Assembly (NCBI GenBank): GCA_034926415.1
Contig: JAYFRC010000015.1
Location: 1-57,142 of the forward strand
Origin: JAYFRC01 sp034926415
Lineage (GTDB): Bacteria; Bacillota; Clostridia; Oscillospirales; Oscillospiraceae
Length of the DNA stretch: 57,142 nucleotides
Direction of reading: 5' to 3'
Of this stretch, positions 32,601 to 38,816 are shown one piece after another. How positions within the stretch are numbered: position 1 is the stretch's first letter; every line of letters starts with the position of its first letter. A program made the translations under genes and the position numbers. The notes under the pieces were generated by a model. The model saw only the letters and a list, made by a program, of their open reading frames with translations. It was not told where the DNA came from and made no database searches.

Positions 32601-34195
32601 CCGTCATTATTAACCCATCTCTTGGTGACGGTCACGGTCGTGTCGGCGGCCGGCAGGGCATAGGCGTTGGTGACATTGACGTTCACACTGTTATTGGTGC
32701 TTGAAGGCTCTATCGCACCGCTCTGCGTCGCGGTGGCAGCCGCTCCGTCGACGCTGTAAGTGGTTCCGGAAAGCGTATATCCGTCGATGTCCGCGGGTGC
32801 GGTCTCAACGACGTAGTAGCTTCCGAACGGAACATCGGTCACAATGGTACTCGCCGTAGTGGCGCCCGCGGGGACAGTGACCTTCTCGGTGGCATACTTG
32901 CCCGTGCCTGAGTAAATATCAAAATCAAAGCTGTACGCGGTATTCTCGTCAACCGAAATGCCGGAAACCGTCTTCTGTATCTGGATACTTCCGGTCGTGG
33001 CGCTGCCGGCATTGAAGTCCACGTCGATGCCGCTGATAGAAGGATTAACAACTTCTCCGGCTTTCCAGTCATCTATAACATCTTGGGATGAGCTCCAAAT
33101 TCCCGGACAAGTGTTATTATCAGACCAATAATCTATCGTGGTCGTAAGCGTTACAGGAACGGTAACATAAATATTGTTTTCCTCATCGCTTACCCAAACG
33201 TTCTTTGTAAGAGTGATTGTATAATAGATAGGATCCTCGAAGGTCCCGGTGGGGAACCGCCCAGGCTCGCGAATCTGGTTATAGTCGCTGTAGCAGTAGT
33301 CCCTGTCGAAAGTAACAGGAGTGCCGTCGCGGTATGCCGCAGTTATATCGACATTATCGGATGGCCACAGCCAAATAGTCCCGTTATATGGGGTGCCGTC
33401 AATATAAACCTTAGCAGTAATATCGGTGCCGATATCGATATGGCCGACCGTACCGCGGCTCCACTTGGCCGTGAGTGTTATATCGGAGGTCACGGGCGTG
33501 TTGGAAAAATCATACATTTCCTTTGCGCCGTCTGCGCCGTCATGCCACCAGCCCATGAACGTGCATCCGCTGTAAGTCGGCGTCCATAACTCGGCCTTAT
33601 CGCCCTTGTCGACGTCCTGCGTCGAAGACGCACCGGTGCCGTCGTTGAGATCAAAAGTCACTGTGTAAACAGGCACAAGCTCCCATGAGAAAGTGTATAC
33701 TATGCTGCTTGAGAGTTTATAATAGGTGGTGGCCTTGGTCAACCATACATACCCCTGACCTGGAACCAAGCCCCACTCTCCGGTCTCGTCGTCTTCGTAA
33801 GGGCCCATGCCCCAGCTGTAGCGGTGTTCACCGTTATAGGTATGAGTACCACTCCAGTCTATATAAGTATAATAATCTGTAGATCTGTAGTGCTCTGTGT
33901 CGGAGGCATCATAATACTCCCCGTTTATTACGTACCAGTTGGCATCGTCTTCGGGGTTCTCCCATATGACATTGGGGGTTGTGCTTATCAGTTTCCAGTC
34001 CGTGCGGGGTGGGATGCTTTCGGCTTCCGGCGGCTCGACCGGTTCGTCGGCATTTGGTCCGGTCGTCGTCGGCGTAGCTCCAACATCATAATGCGGTTCA
34101 GGCGACGGATCTGCGAACGCGGCGACCTGAACCAGGCTCAGGCACATTACAAGCGCCAGTGCCAGGGACAGGCCCTTCTTAAGTTTTGTTTTCAT
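29696..34195 (-). CDS. Large cell-wall-anchored surface protein (adhesin) with InlB-like and CnaB repeats
   Basis: A 1499-residue secreted protein. Residues 1-29 are a signal peptide (MKTKLKKGLSLALALVMCLS). InlB-like repeats lie at about 173-245, 1025-1090 and 1115-1190 (GCTFMGWWHD, GHSFSGWATS, GYTFLGWAET). CnaB-type beta domains lie at about 400-500, 515-610 and 800-890 (VTVTKRWVNNDGD), with a MucBP-like segment near 717. The C-terminus has a sortase-type signal: APKTGD near residue 1460, a hydrophobic helix and GGRKRKKEDDK. Sortase is thus expected to attach it covalently to peptidoglycan. AAGGGAG precedes the ATG. A c-di-GMP-I type riboswitch sits just upstream. Confidence 0.88.
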   Translation of the reverse strand: MKTKLKKGLSLALALVMCLSLVQVAAFADPSPEPHYDVGATPTTTGPNADEPVEPPEAESIPPRTDWKLISTTPNVIWENPEDDANWYVINGEYYDASDTEHYRSTDYYTYIDWSGTHTYNGEHRYSWGMGPYEDDETGEWGLVPGQGYVWLTKATTYYKLSSSIVYTFSWELVPVYTVTFDLNDGTGASSTQDVDKGDKAELWTPTYSGCTFMGWWHDGADGAKEMYDFSNTPVTSDITLTAKWSRGTVGHIDIGTDITAKVYIDGTPYNGTIWLWPSDNVDITAAYRDGTPVTFDRDYCYSDYNQIREPGRFPTGTFEDPIYYTITLTKNVWVSDEENNIYVTVPVTLTTTIDYWSDNNTCPGIWSSSQDVIDDWKAGEVVNPSISGIDVDFNAGSATTGSIQIQKTVSGISVDENTAYSFDFDIYSGTGKYATEKVTVPAGATTASTIVTDVPFGSYYVVETAPADIDGYTLSGTTYSVDGAAATATQSGAIEPSSTNNSVNVNVTNAYALPAADTTVTVTKRWVNNDGDTNKPASLAVQLLKGGNNYESANLTADGSWTHTWTVPNDGSDYTVTETVPGNYEQGATETTPKSLVLNSCKIVNRGNKLEFTDWDGAFVVVKDGGKTYVWTYAELSAENKTAFIKAFNDTNGTNPFGLNKNDTFVSGLSASIDGMTINSAAKTITYGAHSDWSKFAYGAYDDAGQTITLTNTYTPKYGYSIEYYYDGTIDNDKTDATGSDVEGATVNSYIDKGTAIGYKLDSVDWGTADEDTAAAMTITANPDANDDNVIKVYYVKNINGDDYGDASFRIYKTDGTNALGGVTFTLTDSNDIQVWSGDTSSADGYADVTIPKANLGTDDSYDFTLTETTPAHYNGAGPWTVTVDKGAVTVVPPESDNFFHNAWNWLVSAVTGDSDNLLSNNTLTVVNTAKPIYHVTYSWSGLPEGATGLPTLPTDDNDYYAGDLVNVDNAVTSTSTKTIDHAIYTFSGWTTITPALAEGKMPAHDVTISGTWSHTSDDPTYDYTVTYYDGYTDAAGINDGENLSGTYDSTHTINVDSNVDPADHINITRTGHSFSGWATSKDATTASYSWGNTISFTASGHYDLYALWTENSKYSYSLIYNGNGGALADGNLSYGDAEGFSNVYDTSKTYTIDENTFTRTGYTFLGWAETNDANYADPNFDPAESLTLTSANSSKTLYAVWRRDDGGLNITKAFVGLSEAQLAALNENFTITVTGPSDFNEGEPLNMSLGDAEGGNGSTDNPFIWGLYEIPTGQYSVTESNAGVTGYNLSTTNNGPATVTAYPYNDANVLYALAQTEVYTPAQINVTNTYSVISNPPANDDTYYYRIDYVYNGYDSTGASIYSDSTTGSVMSTASSAYSFSAASTASRDGYTFDLVGGADRSASLAGTSSSNPHVFTVEYQFTQIGENPTPLGPTPGTETGTETGTPVEIPEEETPLAEAPKTGDNINLWLLLALASGAGIVALNLGGRKRKKEDDK

Positions 34196-34228
34196 TATTT
34201 CGTCTCCCTTCTCATTTTAAGTAGGAGC

Positions 34229-34320
34229 AAACTGTTCGGCGGTCCGGGCTGACGCAGCTTCCCTTGCTTCAGTCCTCCGGCTTTGCGTCGCGCGGTTCCC
34301 GCTGGATCCCCTTTCAGTTA
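34229..34320 (-). promoter_or_regulatory. c-di-GMP-I (GEMM-I) type riboswitch upstream of the adhesin
   Basis: The minus-strand leader contains GACGCAAAGCC, then GGACTGAAG, then TCAGCCCGGACCGCCGAA. This reproduces the order of conserved segments of c-di-GMP-I aptamers as I recall them. AACTG and CAGTT close the outer stem. Only 33 bases separate it from the ATG, with no terminator; a GCTCC segment after the aptamer could mask the GGGAG binding site, suggesting translational control. No covariance search could be run. Confidence 0.72.
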
Positions 34321-34421
34321 TCTCATACTTCTAAGGCTTTCCAATTTCTTCCTGCTTGATACGCGTCTTATATTCTAACAGTGATGCTCTGAAATTATAG
34401 GGACTTATTGTCGAAACCACG

Positions 34422-34787
34422 TCATGCCGTTGAAACTTTTCCGTTAGTCCTTTCGGCATCAGCCAAGGCGCTGTCCATCAGCAGCAAAAGCTCAAGCGCG
34501 CTGCGAAAGCTTTCCTCGCGGTTCTCCTCAAGCCAGACGACCGTTCCCTGCCAGCTTGCGTTCTGACGGAATACGACTTTGACGGCGAAAGTCGCGGCCG
34601 CGCCGCTCATACCCTTTTCGTCGGTCTCGTCGTCTCTAAAGGCTCTTCTTGCCGAACTGAAGCTCCGCGTCTCAAGGAACGATTGCGGGAGATTCATTTT
34701 GTCGAGCAGCGACTTCATAATAATATCGCATATGTGGCCGCTTGCGCCCAGCGTTCCGCGTTCCGGCGAAGCTGTGCTCGTCGGCAT
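34422..34787 (-). CDS. Conserved small protein of unknown function
   Basis: The C-terminal half (VVFRQNASWQGTVVWLEENR, then SFRSALELLLLMDSAL) matches a small protein that I associate with clostridial genomes, without known function. The N-terminus is uncertain: ATG at 34787 gives 121 residues, while ATG at 34718 (MKSLLDKMNL) gives 98. Neither has a clear ribosome binding site, and a stop at about 34830 bounds the frame. No signal peptide or membrane segment is seen. Confidence 0.6.
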   Translation of the reverse strand: MPTSTASPERGTLGASGHICDIIMKSLLDKMNLPQSFLETRSFSSARRAFRDDETDEKGMSGAAATFAVKVVFRQNASWQGTVVWLEENREESFRSALELLLLMDSALADAERTNGKVSTA

Positions 34788-34893
34788 GGCCGATAAACTG
34801 TCGGCGCTGATGGAGCTGCTTCATATATGCAGGCTCGGCGCCGTGAACAAACGTCTTCCGAGCGGCCAATTTTTCCATCTTGCATAAACGCCG

Positions 34894-34930
34894 AACTGCG
34901 GGAAAGCAATCGCTTTCCCGCAGTTTTTTT
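34894..34930 (+). terminator. Hairpin with T run on the plus strand
   Basis: aactgcgggaaagc pairs with gctttcccgcagtt around aatc and is followed by ttttttt on the plus strand. On the minus strand, where the M20 gene needs it, the T run is missing. It therefore points against the flanking genes. Confidence 0.6.
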
Positions 34931-36047
34931 ATTCCATATAAAGCAGCTTCTCGTAAAACGAGACCCCGTTTTTAAGTATCTCGTCGTCAAAGCTGAACCC
35001 CGGCGAGTGCAGCTCTCCGCTGCTTCCCGCGCCGATAAAAAAGAACAGCCCCGGAAGGCTCTGCTGATACCACGAAAAATCCTCGGCCGCCATGACCGGC
35101 GCAGTCAGCACCGCCGGTGTCTGCGCTCCGAGAGCCGCGAGATACGTCATAACCTCAATGTACAGCCGCTTGTCGTTTATCACGGGCGGATAGCCCTCGC
35201 TGAGGTTTACGTCGAAGGCGCAGCCGGTCTCCCCCGAGACCTCGGCCGCTATTTCCTCGCAGCGCCGCTTCATGTAATGAAACGTTTCAAACGAAAACGC
35301 TCTCATGCTTCCCTTAAGATCTGTGCTGTCCGACAGCGCGTTGCGGACAGTTCCGCTGACCATCCTGCCGAACCTGAGAAGCCGCTCCTCGTCCTCCGGT
35401 ATCTCGCTGCTTTCCATATCGTAGACGCGGCGGAGGAACTCAGCCCCGGCGAAAAGCGCGTCCGCGCCCTCGGCGTACTTTGAGATATGTACGCTGCGCC
35501 CCTTTATGCGCACCGATATCTCGCTGCTTCTGGCCATCATCGCGCCGCTTCTTGTAAACACTTTTCCCTCGGGTAGATTCGGCCAGATGTGAAAGCCGAA
35601 GATGCGAAGCACGTTGTATTTTTTGAACACCCCGCTGTCGCATATTGGCTTCGCGCCGCCCGTGGTCTCCTCGGCAGGCTGGAACACAAGCAGCACGTTG
35701 TGCGGCAGTCCATCCTTGTTTTCGTCTATATATTCCGCGAGCGAAAGGAGCATCGCCATGTGGCCGTCGTGGCCGCAGGCATGCATTTTTCCCGCATGTT
35801 CAGAACTGTACGCAAGTCCCGTGTCTTCCGTCACCGGCAACGCGTCCATATCTGCGCGAAAAGCGACGGCGTCGCTTTTTCCCGCGTCGAAAAATGCGCA
35901 TACCGCGCCTTCGGCTGGCGAAAACACCTCGCAGGATAGGCGGCTCAGCACGCTTTCAACAAATGCGCGCGTCTCGGGCAGGTCCCGGTCGAGCTCTGGT
36001 ATTTTGTGAAGCGAGCGCCGGTAATCGGCAGCATTGTTTTCCATCAT
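34929..36047 (-). CDS. M20-family amidohydrolase (possible N-acetyl-diaminopimelate deacetylase)
   Basis: A 372-residue dinuclear zinc peptidase of the M20D (AmhX/IAA-amidohydrolase) type: SLHKIPELDRDLPET, AFRADMDALPVTE, CGHDGHMA, QPAEETTGGA and the C-terminal SPGFSFDDEIL. It removes acyl groups from N-acyl amino acids. It is divergent from a lysine-riboswitch dapA-dapB-dapH operon that uses the acetylase route, so N-acetyl-LL-diaminopimelate is a likely substrate by context, but not proven. ATG 36047 or 36044 is chosen because GGAGGTG lies six to nine bases upstream; the frame's first ATG at 36062 overlaps that site. Confidence 0.85.
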   Translation of the reverse strand: MMENNAADYRRSLHKIPELDRDLPETRAFVESVLSRLSCEVFSPAEGAVCAFFDAGKSDAVAFRADMDALPVTEDTGLAYSSEHAGKMHACGHDGHMAMLLSLAEYIDENKDGLPHNVLLVFQPAEETTGGAKPICDSGVFKKYNVLRIFGFHIWPNLPEGKVFTRSGAMMARSSEISVRIKGRSVHISKYAEGADALFAGAEFLRRVYDMESSEIPEDEERLLRFGRMVSGTVRNALSDSTDLKGSMRAFSFETFHYMKRRCEEIAAEVSGETGCAFDVNLSEGYPPVINDKRLYIEVMTYLAALGAQTPAVLTAPVMAAEDFSWYQQSLPGLFFFIGAGSSGELHSPGFSFDDEILKNGVSFYEKLLYME

Positions 36048-36124
36048 GGTCTTCACCTCCATGATATTGTAACATACTTACAGCGATTTCGCGCGCTGTT
36101 TGTGCAAATTTTTGTATTTTTCTC

Positions 36125-36153
36125 TTGAAGTATAACATTTGTGGTGATATGAT
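36125..36153 (+). promoter_or_regulatory. Promoter of the lysine-riboswitch operon
   Basis: TTGAAG (36125-36130) and TATGAT (36148-36153) with a 17-base spacer, starting transcription just before the aptamer. Confidence 0.7.
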
Positions 36154-36164
36154 ACCATAAAACA

Positions 36165-36323
36165 AGATAGAGGCGCGGGAAAGACGACGAACGCCGGAGC
36201 CGGCAGGCTGCGATGGCGATTGGAAGCGATTCCGCCGAATTCCGTTTCCGGGCACGGAAGCGGGATGGGGCCGCGGAGAATATCCGCGGGACTGTCCGCA
36301 GCTTTGCCGCGGGAGTGCTATCT
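36165..36323 (+). promoter_or_regulatory. Lysine riboswitch (L-box) upstream of dapA-dapB-dapH
   Basis: The leader starts AGATAGAGGCGC and ends GGGAGTGCTATCT, which pair as P1 and carry the L-box end motifs. Inside are GCCGAA and GGGACTGTC, also conserved in the class. Lysine binding should favour the terminator downstream and lower diaminopimelate synthesis. Confidence 0.88.
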
Positions 36324-36366
36324 ACTAACTGATAACCATTTGCCCCTCGGCATTTTGGAATGGACG

Positions 36367-36400
36367 GTCGGTAGAAAGCCATCTACCGGCTTTTTTGTTT
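36367..36400 (+). terminator. Lysine-riboswitch terminator
   Basis: gtcggtaga pairs with tctaccggc (one G-U) and is followed by ttttttgtttt. TCTAC just after the aptamer (36321-36325) can pair with GTAGA of this stem as an antiterminator. Confidence 0.85.
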
Positions 36401-36424
36401 TATTTGCAAAATGGAGGAGACAAA

Positions 36425-37315
36425 ATGAAATTCAAGGGTACAAAGGGTTCAATAGTCGCGCTGGTAACGCCGTTCAACAGCGACGGGAGCATCAATTTTT
36501 CAAAGCTCGACGAGCTCGTCGATTTCCACATTGAAAACCATACTGACGGCATACTCGTCCTAGGCACCACTGGCGAGAGCTCGTCCATGACGCACGAAGA
36601 GGACAACGATGTCGCCGAACGCGTGATACGCCGCGTCGACGGACGCATACCCGTCATTGCGGGAAGCGGCTCGAACTGCACGGAGACCATGCTTGAAAAG
36701 AGCAGGGCCTGCCAGAGTATCGGCGCGGACGCGCTGCTGCTCATCTCGCCCTATTACAATAAAGCGAACGAAGAGGGCATGTACCGACACTTTGCGACTG
36801 TCGCGGACTCGGTGGACATCCCCTGCATCCTATATAACGTCCCGGGACGCACCGGCTGCTCCATATCCGTCTCAAATGTCGAGCGCCTTTCAAAGCACGA
36901 AAACATCGTCGGCATCAAGGAGGCCTCCGGCTCCATGTCCTACGCGGCGAAGATCGCCCACTGCGTAAGCGACGATTTTGCGCTCTATTCCGGAAACGAC
37001 GACATCGTCCTTCCCATTCTCTCCATCGGCGGAAGCGGCGTCATCTCGGTCTACGCAAACGTCATGCCCCGCATGTGCCACGACATCGTGGCCGACTATC
37101 TTTCGGGAAGGCGCGAAGAGGCTCTCGCAAATTATATAAAGTATCTTCCTCTCATGAACGCTCTGTTCATGGAAGTAAATCCCATCCCCGTCAAGGACGC
37201 GATGAACCAGATGGGCATGGGCGTCGGGCCGCTGCGCCTGCCGCTGTTCGACATGACCGACACGCACAAGGCGGATATACGCAAATATCTTGTAAAGGCT
37301 GGTCTTATAAAATGA
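36425..37315 (+). CDS. dapA: 4-hydroxy-tetrahydrodipicolinate synthase (riboswitch-controlled copy)
   Basis: A 296-residue DapA. The Schiff-base lysine is Lys165 in IVGIKEASGS, the catalytic Tyr in ISPYYNKANE, and the pyruvate loop is LGTTGESSSM. It makes 4-hydroxy-tetrahydrodipicolinate from pyruvate and aspartate semialdehyde. The ATG at 36425 follows GGAGGAG. It is the first gene of a three-gene operon behind a lysine riboswitch, and its stop overlaps the dapB start (ATGA). It differs clearly from the dapA at 6227, so the two are paralogues rather than a recent duplication. Confidence 0.93.
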   Translation: MKFKGTKGSIVALVTPFNSDGSINFSKLDELVDFHIENHTDGILVLGTTGESSSMTHEEDNDVAERVIRRVDGRIPVIAGSGSNCTETMLEKSRACQSIGADALLLISPYYNKANEEGMYRHFATVADSVDIPCILYNVPGRTGCSISVSNVERLSKHENIVGIKEASGSMSYAAKIAHCVSDDFALYSGNDDIVLPILSIGGSGVISVYANVMPRMCHDIVADYLSGRREEALANYIKYLPLMNALFMEVNPIPVKDAMNQMGMGVGPLRLPLFDMTDTHKADIRKYLVKAGLIK

Positions 37316-38028
37316 AGATCTTTTTGATCGGTTACGGCCGCATGGGACAGCTCATCGAAAAAACCGCCGTTGCTTCGGGCGACGAAATAGTAGGCAGGTT
37401 TGACGCCGATAATTTCTCCGCGCTCAAAACCGCCGGCAGAGCAGACGTTGCGATGGACTTTTCAAACCCGTCCTCGCTTCCCGTCCTCTCCGAATATATA
37501 AGACGCACGGGTACCCCCCTGCTCTCAGGCACCACCGGCTTCACCGATAAAAATCTGGCGGATTTTGCCGAGCTCGGCGCGTATGCTCCCGTGCTTCACA
37601 GCGGAAACTATTCGCTCGGCGTCGCGGTTTTCCGCAAGGTCCTCGCTCAAATGACGGAGGTCTTAGGCCCCGAATTTGATATTGAGATCGTCGAGACGCA
37701 CCATAACCAGAAGGTCGACGCGCCGAGCGGCACCGCGCTGATGCTCCGCGACGCCGTAGACCCGAAACATAAAAAGAAGCTTGTTTACGGACGCGAGGGC
37801 AGCTGCGGCAAGCGCACTCAAAACGAGATAGGCATACACTCGCTCCGCGGAGGCACTGTCGCCGGGGTGCACACCGTCGGCTTTTACGGCCCTGACGAGG
37901 AAATGGAGATAACCCACCGCGCGGCGAGCCGCCAGATATTTGCCAACGGTGCGCTGCACATGGCGCGGCTGCTGGCCGCCATGCCGAAGGGCAGCTACGA
38001 TCTCCAGGAGCTGCTGTTTGGAAAATAA
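37312..38028 (+). CDS. dapB: 4-hydroxy-tetrahydrodipicolinate reductase
   Basis: A 238-residue DapB with the N-terminal NAD(P) Rossmann motif GYGRMG, the conserved SGTTGF, the catalytic ETHHNQKVDAPSGTA segment (HH and K of the family signature) and the C-terminal tetramer strand (GTVAGVHTVGFYG). It reduces the DapA product to tetrahydrodipicolinate. Its ATG overlaps the dapA stop, indicating translational coupling. The length is slightly short for the family but complete. Confidence 0.94.
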   Translation: MKIFLIGYGRMGQLIEKTAVASGDEIVGRFDADNFSALKTAGRADVAMDFSNPSSLPVLSEYIRRTGTPLLSGTTGFTDKNLADFAELGAYAPVLHSGNYSLGVAVFRKVLAQMTEVLGPEFDIEIVETHHNQKVDAPSGTALMLRDAVDPKHKKKLVYGREGSCGKRTQNEIGIHSLRGGTVAGVHTVGFYGPDEEMEITHRAASRQIFANGALHMARLLAAMPKGSYDLQELLFGK

Positions 38029-38047
38029 TGGAAAGGACTGTCCCCAG

Positions 38048-38746
38048 ATGATGAATGCAGAGGAAATAATCGCATATATAAGCAACTCAAAGAAGAAGAC
38101 TCCCGTCAAGGTATACGTAAAATACAGCGCGCCGATAGATTTCGGCGGCGCAAAGGTGTTCGGCGACGGGAACGGAGCTGTGGTCTTCGGCGAGTGGAGC
38201 GAGATAGAACCTATACTCGCGGCTAACGCCGATAAAATAATCGACACCGTCATTGAGAACGACCGCCGCAACAGCGGCGTGCCCATGCTCGACCTGAAAG
38301 GAATAAACGCCCGTATAGAGCCCGGCGCCATGATACGCGAGCAGGTCACGATAGGCGACGGCGCAATTATAATGATGGGCGCGATAATCAACATAGGCGC
38401 GGTCGTCGGCGACGGCACGATGATAGATATGGGCGCCGTTCTCGGCGGACGCGCGACCGTCGGAAAGCATTGCCACATCGGCGCGGGCGCCGTTCTCGCC
38501 GGAGTTGTCGAACCCGCGAGCGCCACACCCGTCGTCATTGAGGACAACGTGCTCGTCGGCGCGAACGCCGTCGTCATCGAGGGCGTCCGTATCGGCGAAA
38601 ACTCGGTTGTCGCCGCCGGGTCCATCGTTATATCGGATATTCCAGCAAACAGCGTCGCGGCTGGCGTTCCGGCCCGCGTGGTAAAATCCATGAACCCCGA
38701 CACCGCGAAGAAGACCGCTCTTATCGATGCGCTGAGAAAACTGTAA
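38048..38746 (+). CDS. dapH: Tetrahydrodipicolinate N-acetyltransferase
   Basis: A 232-residue left-handed beta-helix acyltransferase. The N-terminal domain (AEEIIAYISNSKKKTPVKVY) is typical of DapH rather than succinyl-type DapD, and hexapeptide repeats run from about residue 90 to 205 (GAVVGDGTMIDMGAVLGGRA). It acetylates tetrahydrodipicolinate, committing the cell to the acetylase variant of the diaminopimelate pathway. GAAAGGA lies ten bases before the ATG-ATG start; 19 bases separate it from dapB. The deacetylase may be the divergent M20 gene; the aminotransferase is not in the window. Confidence 0.93.
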   Translation: MMNAEEIIAYISNSKKKTPVKVYVKYSAPIDFGGAKVFGDGNGAVVFGEWSEIEPILAANADKIIDTVIENDRRNSGVPMLDLKGINARIEPGAMIREQVTIGDGAIIMMGAIINIGAVVGDGTMIDMGAVLGGRATVGKHCHIGAGAVLAGVVEPASATPVVIEDNVLVGANAVVIEGVRIGENSVVAAGSIVISDIPANSVAAGVPARVVKSMNPDTAKKTALIDALRKL

Positions 38747-38768
38747 AATTATACTTCTGCATAATAAA

Positions 38769-38806
38769 AACGCGCGCGGATATTTTTCCGCGCGCGTTTT
38801 TATTAT
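38769..38806. terminator. Bidirectional terminator between dapH and ftsK
   Basis: cgcgcgcgga pairs with tccgcgcgcg around attttt, with A and T runs on both flanks, between two convergent genes. Confidence 0.9.
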
Positions 38807-38816
38807 TATATAAGAC

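Noticed and set aside
34579..34887. 102-codon plus-strand ORF ending just before the plus-strand terminator
   Set aside because: It is antisense to the better supported 34422 gene and has no ribosome binding site, although the terminator orientation keeps the question open.
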